DNA of 22,219 nt, from positions 1-22,219 of the forward strand of contig CADBNG010000313.1 of NCBI GenBank assembly GCA_902795985.1, in the 5' to 3' direction. The position numbers were made by a program, and so were the translations under genes. Within the stretch, counting starts at the first letter, position 1, and every line of letters starts with the position of its first letter. Shown here in pieces: positions 7,044 through 15,179 of the stretch. The DNA is from an uncultured Lachnospiraceae bacterium. GTDB taxonomy: Bacteria; Bacillota_A; Clostridia; Lachnospirales; Lachnospiraceae. The notes under the pieces are model-generated. The model was not told where the DNA came from. It did no database searches and saw only the letters and a program-made list of their open reading frames with translations.

Positions 7044-9278
7044 TCAGGCGCCGAGGATCTTCATACGGTGGCAGTAGGCTGAAAGGATCTCGAATCCATC
7101 CTCTTCTTCCCGGTACTCCACCCAGTAAGTCACGACCCTTTTCGCCATGCTGGCCAGATAGCTTCCGTCTTCGCCGGCAAACCGGTCATTCTCCTGCTTC
7201 GATCTCCAGATGCACTCCCGGATATCCTCGTCCGAGATCAGCTGACGCTCCATCTCCGCTCTTAACTCATCGCTGACGCGGATCCGGAGACTGTCCCACT
7301 CGTTTGTCATTCGTTCCCCCGTTTTTCCTTCATAGGCCTGTTCAAAGATCTCCTTCACCCTCAGGCGGTTCTCTTTTTTCTGCTGCAGGTGATACTGCTG
7401 TTCTTCCCCGCCGAAGATGAATTCGAGAATATGCCGGCAGGGCTTTTCCTTTTCGATAAAAACATCGCGGCAGTTCGAACAGTAGACGATATACGGCAAT
7501 TCGCTTTCGTTCTTCCGGTTCTCCGTGATCGTATCGTACAGATCCGGATTGACGGTCCGCATATGGCCGCCCCATCCGCAGCACCGGCCTTCCTCTTCTG
7601 TTTCTTCAACGGTACATCCGGAACTCTGTGCCAGTTCACGGACCGCTGTTTTCATCTCTTCGTTTTTACGGGCGGAACAGGGGTCGAACAGGGCCGCCTC
7701 AGAGAACAGCTGCTTTGAAGGAACGCCTTTCTCTGCGAGAAGCTTATAAATCGACACTTTCGGGATCTCCGGCAGAAAACGATCCAGCATGTCGGCGCAG
7801 GTAGCGCATGCCAGTACAAATACCGGCCGGCCCATCTTTTCCCACATATTCTGAAGCTGTTCGGCGTTCTTTTCCCAGCGTTCCTGTACGCCGGCCCACC
7901 AGGCGCTGGCGCCGCAGCAGCCAAGCAGGATCCCGGCATTGTAATTCTCTCTCAACCAGTTTCCGGCCGCGATGACCTGATCCGGAAGAGAGGCGCCGGC
8001 CTGACATCCGGGGAAAAATACATATTCATACTTTTCCCCATCCGCAGGGAGGCTTGCATAGAAAGCCTCTCCGGATACAAAGTCCAGTTCCCGCAGCCAG
8101 TGGTCATGAAAAGCTTCCGGCTGGATGCCTTTGACGACCCGTTCCGTCCGGGACGTATGGAAGATTTTCCCCATCCCGATCTTTTCGGGGCAGACGCTTT
8201 CACACCAGCCGCACTGGTTGCAGGAGTAGCTCTGCCGGGTCATCGTCCGGGAGGCCAGGAAATGCGCGCCCATATCCATAACGACCTCATTGCCTGCCTG
8301 AAGCGGGGGCTTGCCGTATTTATTCATGAGCTCGCAGCCCTTCATGCAGCGGTCGCAGTTGCACAGGAAGCACCGTCCGGCTTCCTGTTTGACTTCCTCT
8401 TTGGTATACCCGTTCTCCGGATCCGCCGGAAGGACCTGTTCCGCCTTTTCTGCCCCCTTCGGTACCAGTGATACCTCATCACCGCAGATCCTTTTTTCGT
8501 CGGGAATCACACGGCCTGTCTGAATTACGCATTCCATATAGCGGGCAGCATGCTTCGCTGCAGCGATTCCCTCGGTAATTGAGGTGCCGCAGCACTCTCC
8601 TCCCATGAACACGCCCGGAAGTTCGGTCGTGTACCAGTTCGGATCCCAGCCGGCGGACAGCCCGAAATCGCTGCCGCCTTTACCGGTGGCGATAAAAACA
8701 GCGGCATATTCTTTCACTTCCTCCAGCGAGGTGATCTTTGTTCCAAAACGGTATTCGATCTTCTCCTGCGCTGTCTGAAAACGGATATCTTCTTCAAATA
8801 CGGCAAAATCCGGGTGATCGGTCAGGCTTCCGCCCCACCGGTCTTTCTGTTCAAATACCGTGACCGGATACTTTTTCTGGGCCATGTTCAGCGCCAGAGA
8901 CAGTCCGGCCGGGCCCGCGCCGATCACGGCGATCCTTTCTTCTTTTTCGGGGATCTGGAATACGTCGGGCGCCTGCGGTTTTGCCAGGGAAAGAATCGCC
9001 TTCTCCAGACCGCCGACCGCAATGCTCTCATCTCCGATTCTCAGCCGCTGACATTTTTTCTCGCAGGGATGATCGCACAGGGCCGCCGCAATGGACGGAA
9101 AGACCACAGCCGTCCTGAATTCCTTATAGGCAGAGGTCATCCGGCCTTTCGCCAGTTTTTTCATCAGTGAACGCACGTCCAGCCCGTACGGGCAGGCACA
9201 GGAGCAGGGCGCCGCGTCATCGTGGATGCACCGGCTCACATATGCGCCTATTTCCGATAATTCCAGTCTCTCACTCAT
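7044..9278 (-). CDS. FAD/Fe-S oxidoreductase with CCG domains (dicluster-binding, GltD-like N-terminus)
   Basis: This 744-residue fused electron-transfer protein comprises: a GltD/DPD-like Fe-S domain with Cys17, 25, 27/29, 68, 72 and 76 (residues 10-80); an FAD-binding Rossmann fold (VIGAGPAGLSLAL, 118-130) closing with GVFMGGE at 222-228; a cysteine-rich ferredoxin-like part (CFLCNCDRCMKGC at 303-315, CNQCGWCESVC at 353-363); and two heterodisulfide-reductase-type CCG domains (PGCQ...GCCG at 423-456, DPCS...RCCGWGG at 532-571). The final 90 residues are a separate unknown domain. The NAD(P)H-binding insert normally found between the FAD halves in GltD relatives appears absent. GGTGAGG six bases upstream favours the ATG at 9278; the ATG at 9284 or GTG at 9290 are possible. 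It is probably the electron acceptor for the aldehyde oxidoreductase upstream. Confidence 0.85.
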   Translation of the reverse strand: MSERLELSEIGAYVSRCIHDDAAPCSCACPYGLDVRSLMKKLAKGRMTSAYKEFRTAVVFPSIAAALCDHPCEKKCQRLRIGDESIAVGGLEKAILSLAKPQAPDVFQIPEKEERIAVIGAGPAGLSLALNMAQKKYPVTVFEQKDRWGGSLTDHPDFAVFEEDIRFQTAQEKIEYRFGTKITSLEEVKEYAAVFIATGKGGSDFGLSAGWDPNWYTTELPGVFMGGECCGTSITEGIAAAKHAARYMECVIQTGRVIPDEKRICGDEVSLVPKGAEKAEQVLPADPENGYTKEEVKQEAGRCFLCNCDRCMKGCELMNKYGKPPLQAGNEVVMDMGAHFLASRTMTRQSYSCNQCGWCESVCPEKIGMGKIFHTSRTERVVKGIQPEAFHDHWLRELDFVSGEAFYASLPADGEKYEYVFFPGCQAGASLPDQVIAAGNWLRENYNAGILLGCCGASAWWAGVQERWEKNAEQLQNMWEKMGRPVFVLACATCADMLDRFLPEIPKVSIYKLLAEKGVPSKQLFSEAALFDPCSARKNEEMKTAVRELAQSSGCTVEETEEEGRCCGWGGHMRTVNPDLYDTITENRKNESELPYIVYCSNCRDVFIEKEKPCRHILEFIFGGEEQQYHLQQKKENRLRVKEIFEQAYEGKTGERMTNEWDSLRIRVSDELRAEMERQLISDEDIRECIWRSKQENDRFAGEDGSYLASMAKRVVTYWVEYREEEDGFEILSAYCHRMKILGA

Positions 9279-9339
9279 ATTCATCCTCACCGCCGCAGTT
9301 TATGGTATTGCGGCCTGATTGTGTTTTCCCTTTCCGCTT

Positions 9340-9381
9340 AAAGAGAAAACGGGCTGCCGCACGAAGATCATACGGCAGCCC
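9340..9381 (-). terminator. Terminator or attenuator between aldehyde oxidoreductase and FAD/Fe-S genes
   Basis: On the minus strand GGGCTGCCG and CGGCAGCCC form a perfect 9-bp stem around a 13-base loop, followed by GTTTTCTCTTT. It lies 30 bases after the aldehyde oxidoreductase stop codon. No strong promoter is visible between it and the next gene, so partial read-through is likely. Confidence 0.75.
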
Positions 9382-9411
9382 AGTGTCATCTCATCGGGTC
9401 TGATTCATTCA

Positions 9412-12255
9412 TTAAAGCGGTTTGCCGGCGATCTCTTCCAGCATGTCATCCATATCCGGTCCGAGATAGTACTTGGCGGGCTTGAATTCTTCGCCTTTCT
9501 CCTTGGCCGCCCAGGCTGCCTTGACCTTATCCGGGGTCGCGGGCAGTTCATAGATGCGGCAGCCGGTCGCGTTGTTGATCGCGTTGATGACCGCCATATG
9601 TCCGGAGGACTGGAAGACCTCGGAGCATCCGGAGGATCCGAACGGACCTCTGTCTCTGGGAGTCTCGATGAACTCAAGACGGATATCATCCGGGATGTCG
9701 GCAATCTGCGGGATACCGCTGGCAACCATGTTCTTATGCTTCTTGATATCCTGATAATCCTCGCTCAGCGCAAAGCCGATGGAATGAGAGATTCCGCCGT
9801 AGCCCTGGCCTTCGACCGAAAGCATGTTGCCGATGACGCCGATATCGACCGCAGCGGCAAAGCGCAGAACCTTGGTCTTGCCGGTGGCCACATCGACATC
9901 AACGAGTGCGCAGTTGACACCGTACATCCATTCGGTATCTTTGTCGCCTTCGCCGTTATTGGGGTTCAGTCCCGGATCGATGCCCTTGTTCATCATATCC
10001 ACATGGCTGGTATACTTGGTCGGAATTCCGGCATCCACCATCTCCTGATAGGTACGCAGGGTGCCGTCTTCCTTCTTCATTGCTGCCATCAGTTCCTTCG
10101 CCGCTTCGATGGTCGCAAGACCGTTCATGAAGTGGCTTCGGCTGGCGGCCGCAACGCCGCTGTCCGGGCAGCGATGGGAATCGTTCATGACCAGGCGGAT
10201 ACGGTCTGCCGGGAAGCCGATCTCTTCCAGGGATTTGACGGTAACGGTCAGGGTTCCGATATCCGCGCCCTGGCCCATGTCTTCCCAGGTGTTGTAGACC
10301 GCGATCATGTCATCCGGCATGACTTCGAGGGCTACATTTGCCTGATCCCACATGCCGAGCGTGCACAGGAATCCGCCCATGCCGAGGCCGACGCCCATAT
10401 GCTTTCCTTCCGCGCGGCCCTTTTCGGCTTCCGCTTTGAATTCCTCGTAATGCGGTTTGATCTTCTCCAGAAGAGCGCGGTACAGCTGTGCCTTGTAGGG
10501 ACGGCTGTTGATGGTGGTGTCGTTCTCTCCTGCCAGGTTCTGATAACGGAACTGCCAGGGATCGATTCCGGCCTTCTCAGCCAGCATATCCATAAGCGCT
10601 TCGGAGAAGGTGTAAACCTGCGGCGCGCCGAATCCGCGGTAAGCGGCATTGAACGCATGGTTGGAAACGCCGCCGCGGGCCAGGCCCTTGACGTTCGGAA
10701 TGCTGTAACCATGGAACGGAACCGAAATCAGGTTGTTGAAGATCTTGCTGGCCATGCCGGCGTAGGCGCCGTGATCCAGGCCGACATCGAATTCTGCTGC
10801 GGTCAGCATGCCTTTCTCGTCACAGGCAAGTCTGGCGTTGGTATAGGTGGAGGACCGTTTTCCGGTCATATGCATGAACTCTTCATAGCTCAGAGAAAGA
10901 GTCACAGGCAGTCCGCCCAGATTCTGAACAGCGGTAGCCGTGATGGCATACGTGTTCGCGGTAACGGAATAACCGAAGGATCCGCCGACCGGGTTGCCGA
11001 TCAGACGCAGCTGATCCATCGGAATGCCACAGGCCTGGGCAATGGATTCACGGCCTTCACCGACCGCCTGGGTCTTGCACTGGACTACAACGTTGCCTTC
11101 GGTATCGTAATAACCCTGGCAGACATCCGGCTCGATGGGCAGATGCGGCTCATGCTGGGAATGGAAGCTGCCTTCTGCGGTGAAAGCTGCCTCTTCAAAG
11201 ATTTCTTCGGTATCCTCGCCCTTGTACAGCGGAGCCCACATATAAGTGTTCGCTGTGCCTTCATGCAGGCGGATGGCGTTGGGCATGGCTGCCTCGGGGA
11301 AGGTGAAGTAGGTCGGAAGGACTTCGAGATCCTGCTTGACCGCTTTGGCGGCTTCGCGCGCATGCTCCAGAGTATCCGCCGCGACAACCGCTACGACGTC
11401 GCCCTTACGGCAGACTTTCTTTCCGGCGATGACCGGGAACGGAGGCGTGCCGCTGCCTTCCCAGCGCGGGATGACCGGCGGGGTGTCGACGATGTTGTTG
11501 CCCTTGACGTCTTTCGCGGTCAGGACCTTGATAACGCCCGGCATGGCTTCCGCTTCCGCGGTATCGATGCTGATGATGTTCGCATGGGGCTCCGCGGCAA
11601 GAACAACTGCCAGATGGACCATGCTTTCGGGCATCTTAAGAGCCAGATCGTTGCCGTAGTCGGTCAGGCCGCAGGCCTTGGAAACGCCGGCGGGTCTGGG
11701 ATGTCTGGATCCGTAGATGTCTTTTTCTTCTTCGAATTTATAGGTGATGTCTTCCATCGTCGCTTCGCCGCGCATGACCTTCGCGGCAGCCATAACGGCG
11801 TCTACGATCGGTTTATAACCGGTGCAGCGGCAGATGTTGTGATTCTTCTGGAACCAGTCACGAACCTCTTCGCGGGTCGGATCCGGATTTTTCTGAAGAA
11901 GGGCATAGGTGGAAATAATAAAGCCCGGTGTGCAGAATCCGCACTGGATACCGCCGTAGGTGATCCATGCCTGCTGGATCGGGTGCAGATGCTGAGGCGT
12001 GCCGATTCCTTCAATCGTGATGATCTCGCTGTACTCGGGGACCTTGTCCATCTTCTTCGTGCAGGAGCGGACCAGTTCTCCGTTCAGGATCACGCTGCAG
12101 GCGCCGCAGACACCGATGTCGCAGCCTACCTTCGTTCCGGTAAGGCCCATCCGGCGGATCACGGTGGACAGCTTGTCTTTTTTCGGATCACAGACGACCG
12201 GGCGGTCGACGCCGTTAATCGTCAGATGGATCCTTTCGTAACCATTCATTCCCAT
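9412..12255 (-). CDS. mop: Molybdenum-dependent aldehyde oxidoreductase (Mop type, xanthine oxidase family)
   Basis: This 947-residue single-chain Mo hydroxylase oxidises aldehydes to carboxylates with water as oxygen source. The N-terminal plant-type 2Fe-2S domain (Cys45, 50, 53, 65) and helical 2Fe-2S domain (Cys105, 108, 142, 144; CGFC and CRC) are fused to the molybdopterin part (about 195-947) with no FAD domain, as in Desulfovibrio gigas Mop (about 907 residues). The catalytic glutamate is Glu879 in PFGSSGCSE, and VGGSFGY and AYRGFGAPQ match Mo-cofactor loops. GAGG lies eight bases before the ATG at 12255. Lacking FAD, it must pass electrons to another protein, plausibly the FAD/Fe-S protein downstream or the 65-residue redox protein. 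No cofactor synthesis or XdhC-type maturation gene lies in the window. The family is secure; the aldehyde is unknown. Confidence 0.95.
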   Translation of the reverse strand: MGMNGYERIHLTINGVDRPVVCDPKKDKLSTVIRRMGLTGTKVGCDIGVCGACSVILNGELVRSCTKKMDKVPEYSEIITIEGIGTPQHLHPIQQAWITYGGIQCGFCTPGFIISTYALLQKNPDPTREEVRDWFQKNHNICRCTGYKPIVDAVMAAAKVMRGEATMEDITYKFEEEKDIYGSRHPRPAGVSKACGLTDYGNDLALKMPESMVHLAVVLAAEPHANIISIDTAEAEAMPGVIKVLTAKDVKGNNIVDTPPVIPRWEGSGTPPFPVIAGKKVCRKGDVVAVVAADTLEHAREAAKAVKQDLEVLPTYFTFPEAAMPNAIRLHEGTANTYMWAPLYKGEDTEEIFEEAAFTAEGSFHSQHEPHLPIEPDVCQGYYDTEGNVVVQCKTQAVGEGRESIAQACGIPMDQLRLIGNPVGGSFGYSVTANTYAITATAVQNLGGLPVTLSLSYEEFMHMTGKRSSTYTNARLACDEKGMLTAAEFDVGLDHGAYAGMASKIFNNLISVPFHGYSIPNVKGLARGGVSNHAFNAAYRGFGAPQVYTFSEALMDMLAEKAGIDPWQFRYQNLAGENDTTINSRPYKAQLYRALLEKIKPHYEEFKAEAEKGRAEGKHMGVGLGMGGFLCTLGMWDQANVALEVMPDDMIAVYNTWEDMGQGADIGTLTVTVKSLEEIGFPADRIRLVMNDSHRCPDSGVAAASRSHFMNGLATIEAAKELMAAMKKEDGTLRTYQEMVDAGIPTKYTSHVDMMNKGIDPGLNPNNGEGDKDTEWMYGVNCALVDVDVATGKTKVLRFAAAVDIGVIGNMLSVEGQGYGGISHSIGFALSEDYQDIKKHKNMVASGIPQIADIPDDIRLEFIETPRDRGPFGSSGCSEVFQSSGHMAVINAINNATGCRIYELPATPDKVKAAWAAKEKGEEFKPAKYYLGPDMDDMLEEIAGKPL

Positions 12256-12334
12256 TGATACATCCTCATCCTTTCATTGTTTGAAGTGTTTTCACTGTGA
12301 TTCGTCTTTATCAACGAAAGTAAAATACCCTTTT

Positions 12335-12364
12335 ATTATCATACTATAAAAAACATAAAATCAA
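12335..12364 (-). promoter_or_regulatory. Promoter of the aldehyde oxidoreductase gene
   Basis: On the minus strand TTGATT (12364-12359) is followed by an AT-rich spacer and overlapping -10 candidates TATGAT (12344-12339, spacer 14) and GATAAT (12340-12335, spacer 18). The 249 bases between the methyltransferase and this gene are strikingly AT-rich compared with the flanks and contain no other gene. Confidence 0.45.
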
Positions 12365-12504
12365 AAGATACGGAACGCCGAATTTCATCACTTTTTTATA
12401 TGTTTTTTGAACCATTTATTGTTGTGTTTTTCCGGCATTACAGGCCCATGGATTCCTGCACAAAAACGCAATGGTTCCTCGTGCAAAGCGACAAACCGCC
12501 CGTC

Positions 12505-13221
12505 TCAGCTTTTTTCGGCAATCAGCAGAAAATACCCGGGCTTACGGCAGTTGAGCCCGCAGCCCTGCCAGGTTCCTTCCTTCTGCAGATACTCTTCCAC
12601 CGATCCGTAATCCAGGATTGCCTGGGCGCAGAAGGCTTTCAGATCATCCGTCCGGTCCTCAAAGAGAACGACCTTCATCCCCAGCTCCTCCAGCAGCCCT
12701 TCCAGGCTCTCCGGGACTACTGCCCCGTCCTGACAGTATGGAGAAGGAAATTTCTCATCCTCCCCGACGCATTCCCCGTCCTCTCTGGGACGGCGGATCA
12801 CTGCCATTGCGGAGGCATATTCCTCCCGGAAACGGTCCATGTCCGGTTCTCGGCAGTACACGTCCGTGATCACCAGATGCCCGCCGGGCCGGATCATGCA
12901 GAAAGCCTCATGGATTGCTTCTTCCTGACGGTTCAGGATGCTGAACACACATTCCATCAGCACAATATCAAAACCGCGCGAAGCAAACGGCAGGGCTTCC
13001 GCATCGGCCACCTGCGCATCCACTCCTTTGCTTTTCGCCTTTTCGACCGCTTCCTCGTCTTTATCGACCGCGGTGACGCTCACCGGATAGTGTTCCAGGA
13101 TAAATGCGGCGGCTGTCCCGTCCCCGCATCCGATATCCAGAATGCAGTCCTTTTCCGAGACGCCGCAGCGGTCCAGCGCATAACGGGTCAGTTCGGTTCC
13201 TCCCGGTCTTAAAACACCCAT
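12505..13221 (-). CDS. Class I SAM-dependent methyltransferase (DVU_1556-like)
   Basis: This 238-residue Rossmann methyltransferase has motif I at about 28-36 (ILDIGCGDG), an acidic residue ending strand 2 (VTAVDKD), then DAEALPF and an IRPGGHLVITDVY strand-4/5 region. The N-terminus (GVLRPGGTELTRYAL) and the cysteine-bearing C-terminal segment (CGLNCRKPGYFLLIAEKS) fit my memory of the DVU_1556 methyltransferase family near molybdenum aldehyde oxidoreductases. An AAAGGAAAGGAAA purine run precedes the ATG. The gene lies 51 bases after the secreted-protein gene on the same strand with no terminator between, so they may share a transcript. The methyl acceptor is unknown; a small molecule or cofactor is as likely as a protein. 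Confidence 0.85.
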   Translation of the reverse strand: MGVLRPGGTELTRYALDRCGVSEKDCILDIGCGDGTAAAFILEHYPVSVTAVDKDEEAVEKAKSKGVDAQVADAEALPFASRGFDIVLMECVFSILNRQEEAIHEAFCMIRPGGHLVITDVYCREPDMDRFREEYASAMAVIRRPREDGECVGEDEKFPSPYCQDGAVVPESLEGLLEELGMKVVLFEDRTDDLKAFCAQAILDYGSVEEYLQKEGTWQGCGLNCRKPGYFLLIAEKS

Positions 13222-13272
13222 GCTGTTCGTTTCCTTTCCTTTCAGGCAGCCGTTCCTTTTCGTCCGGGCTGA

Positions 13273-14961
13273 TTACGATTTCTTTTTTTCCGGCGTTTCC
13301 GCGGGCAGGGTGATCTTCTGTTCCAGCTCCTGCCCTTCGTATATTCCCTGTCCGCTGATGGTCAGCGTCAGTTTCGTATGCTTTTTATTGAGTTTGCACT
13401 TAACGGTATAGTCTTCCGCCGAATTCAGGACCCTGGTCTCTGACTCGTTCGTGTATTCCCGGACCCGTTTTCCGGTCACGCTGACGGTGTGTACGAAGAC
13501 TCCTTTTTTCTGCGCGGACGGAGGGGTATTATCCTCGACCGTTACCTCAAGCAGGGTGTCCGTGACCGGTTCCGGATCCTGGAACAGAGACCCGCTTAAA
13601 ATCTCCAGCGCCAGGTCCTTATCGGAGATGCCCAGGGCGGTATCACTGCCGTCACAGAATCTTCCGTACAGCCAGGTATACTGGTCCGCGTAAAGCGCGA
13701 CCATGTTCGCGCAGATTTTCTCGATAAAAACAGCATTGGAATCTTCGTTCGAAATACCGGCCGTCGTAATGACATAAGCGCCGCTGCCGTATTCGTCATA
13801 CGGTCCCAGACCGTTAAAAATGCTGAAGCACATCCCTTTGACGACCCACGGACGGTCATGCAGGGAAATGCCCGCGGCTTCCACGGCGGCCTCGCCCCTT
13901 AAATAATAGTGCTCATAGGCAAACTGGTCCTGCATTGCCATGAAATTGGCAGTATCGTTGACGGCGCAGGCATTCCATTCATTGACGGCATTGCGTTTTT
14001 CAACTACAAACGCGCGGTAAAGATCACTGTATAACCCGCCGCAGTTCGCGTTCATATAGGAAATCAGTGCTGTCGCTGTACCATTCCCCTGGGTACCGAA
14101 ATCCGTAAACTGGTATTTCCCCAGAACGACCATGCCGTCCCCGGCATTATACGCGCTGTAGGAACCGGACTCCTGAGCGGTGAAAAATGTAAAATCCGTG
14201 AGTCCCTGCAACCTTCCGTATTTTCCCGCGGATAACAGATGTCCGTTGCAGTAGTGCGGAATGGTCTCAATCCAGACGCTGTTTGCGACAGGGGTAATGC
14301 CTTTGGTATTGTTTATGCTCTCGGCCCTTGCCTTATCGAGCTCCTGCTGCCGGGATTTTTCTTCTTCGGTCTGTTCCGGTTCCTTCCTGTTTTCCGGTTT
14401 CTCTTCTTTCTGTTCTTCTTTCTGCCCGGGTTCCGGTTTCTTTTGCTCCCCGGTCCCGTCCGCCGGTTTTTCGGGATCCGGAGTAGGCTTATCCTCTTTG
14501 TTTCCGGGTTTTTCCCCGGACGGCTTTTCCTCCGACGGCTGTTCCTCCGATGGCTGTTCCCCGGACGGCTTTTCCTCCGACGGCTGCTCCTCCGACGGCT
14601 GTTCTTCGACCGGTTCTTCCGGCTCCTGGGAAGGCGGAACGGCTGCCGGATCTTCTTCCGATGGCTGTTCGCTGCCCGGCTCTTCCGTTTCCGCGGAAGG
14701 ATCCTGCTGTGCCGGATCTCCCTGTCCATCCTGTCCTTCTGTATTCTCCGGTGTTCCGGTGCCTTCCTGGCCTTCATCCGTCCCGGTCTCTGCCGGAGGA
14801 TCCGCGGGATCCGTTTCCGAACCGGTATCGGAAACGGGATCGGTTTCCTGTACGGTTTCCGGTGCTGCCGGATTGTTATTCTCTTCGTTTTCCGCGCTGA
14901 CCGCAAGCGGGACACAAAGGGCTGCCGTCAGCACAAATACAAGTATTCTGAGTTTCTTCAT
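13273..14961 (-). CDS. Secreted Pro/Glu/Ser-repeat protein with possible lysozyme-like domain
   Basis: This 562-residue protein begins with a signal peptide (MKKLRILVFVLTAALCVPLAVSA, cleavage about residue 23). A disordered acidic region (24-220) includes five-residue E-[QK]-P-S-[EG] repeats at about 119-151. A folded domain (about 225-465) contains GMVVLGKYQF, FMAMQDQFAYEHYYL and VVKGMCFSIFNGLGPY. Its pattern, a short GxYQF segment, a Q-F-A-Y-E-H-Y-Y helix and a late FSIFNGLG helix, recalls lysozyme/chitosanase-like domains found in VgrG-related and phage cell-wall hydrolases; this is a weak inference. Residues 480-555 look like a small beta-sandwich module. The ATG at 14961 has AAAGGAC upstream; the 20 upstream in-frame codons are not used. 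No membrane anchor or LPXTG signal is seen. Its place inside a metabolic cluster is unexplained. Confidence 0.75.
   Translation of the reverse strand: MKKLRILVFVLTAALCVPLAVSAENEENNNPAAPETVQETDPVSDTGSETDPADPPAETGTDEGQEGTGTPENTEGQDGQGDPAQQDPSAETEEPGSEQPSEEDPAAVPPSQEPEEPVEEQPSEEQPSEEKPSGEQPSEEQPSEEKPSGEKPGNKEDKPTPDPEKPADGTGEQKKPEPGQKEEQKEEKPENRKEPEQTEEEKSRQQELDKARAESINNTKGITPVANSVWIETIPHYCNGHLLSAGKYGRLQGLTDFTFFTAQESGSYSAYNAGDGMVVLGKYQFTDFGTQGNGTATALISYMNANCGGLYSDLYRAFVVEKRNAVNEWNACAVNDTANFMAMQDQFAYEHYYLRGEAAVEAAGISLHDRPWVVKGMCFSIFNGLGPYDEYGSGAYVITTAGISNEDSNAVFIEKICANMVALYADQYTWLYGRFCDGSDTALGISDKDLALEILSGSLFQDPEPVTDTLLEVTVEDNTPPSAQKKGVFVHTVSVTGKRVREYTNESETRVLNSAEDYTVKCKLNKKHTKLTLTISGQGIYEGQELEQKITLPAETPEKKKS
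14513..14605 (-). repeat. 15-bp coding tandem repeat (PSEEQ/K type)
   Basis: About six consecutive 15-bp units, variants of CCTCCGACGGCTGTT on the plus strand, encode the five-residue repeat of the secreted protein. The units are nearly identical at the DNA level, so copy number could vary between strains by slippage. Confidence 0.75.
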
Positions 14962-15039
14962 AATCAGGTCCTTTTTTCCGGTCTGATGATTTACCGTCCT
15001 GTCATCAGGACAGAAAAACACCTTTTGTCATTAAATTGT

Positions 15040-15068
15040 ATTGTATGCTTTTTTTGCATAATTGTCCA
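15040..15068 (-). promoter_or_regulatory. Promoter of the secreted-protein gene with dyad in the spacer
   Basis: On the minus strand TGGACA (15068-15063) and TACAAT (15045-15040) are exactly 17 bases apart. A perfect dyad TATGC-T7-GCATA (15044-15060) fills the spacer, a position where a repressor would block RNA polymerase. Confidence 0.5.
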
Positions 15069-15118
15069 GTTCCGGCAGTCCCCGTCCGGACTGCGGCCCC
15101 TTCCTCGTCGTTTTTTTA

Positions 15119-15147
15119 TTGATATTTCCCTCCGCCCATTCTAAAAT
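15119..15147 (+). promoter_or_regulatory. Promoter of the C-GCAxxG-C-C / CoA-ligase operon
   Basis: TTGATA (15119-15124) and TAAAAT (15142-15147) have the ideal 17-base spacing, giving a start near 15154 and a leader of roughly 26 bases with GGAGGG at 15170-15175. Confidence 0.65.
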
Positions 15148-15179
15148 ATGGATAACAGTAAATCCATCTGGAGGGAAGA

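Noticed and set aside
6740..7276. A 178-codon plus-strand frame over the 65-residue redox protein
   Set aside because: It starts within a terminator tail and overlaps two better-supported minus-strand genes; no motif seen.
9319..12258. A 979-codon open frame on the plus strand opposite the aldehyde oxidoreductase gene
   Set aside because: It mirrors a clearly identified gene. The G/C-biased third codon positions of the real gene remove stops on the opposite strand, and the translation shows no domain or ribosome site.
15071..15096. Terminator at GCAGTCC/GGACTGC
   Set aside because: The 7-bp stem is real but is not followed directly by a T-run; the TTTTTTT lies 16 bases further on and is part of a promoter region.
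14239..15144. Plus-strand frames rich in Phe/Leu/Arg or Ser/Cys opposite the secreted protein
   Set aside because: They are translations of the complement of the Pro/Glu/Ser repeat. The minus-strand frame has a signal peptide and ribosome site, so these are shadows.
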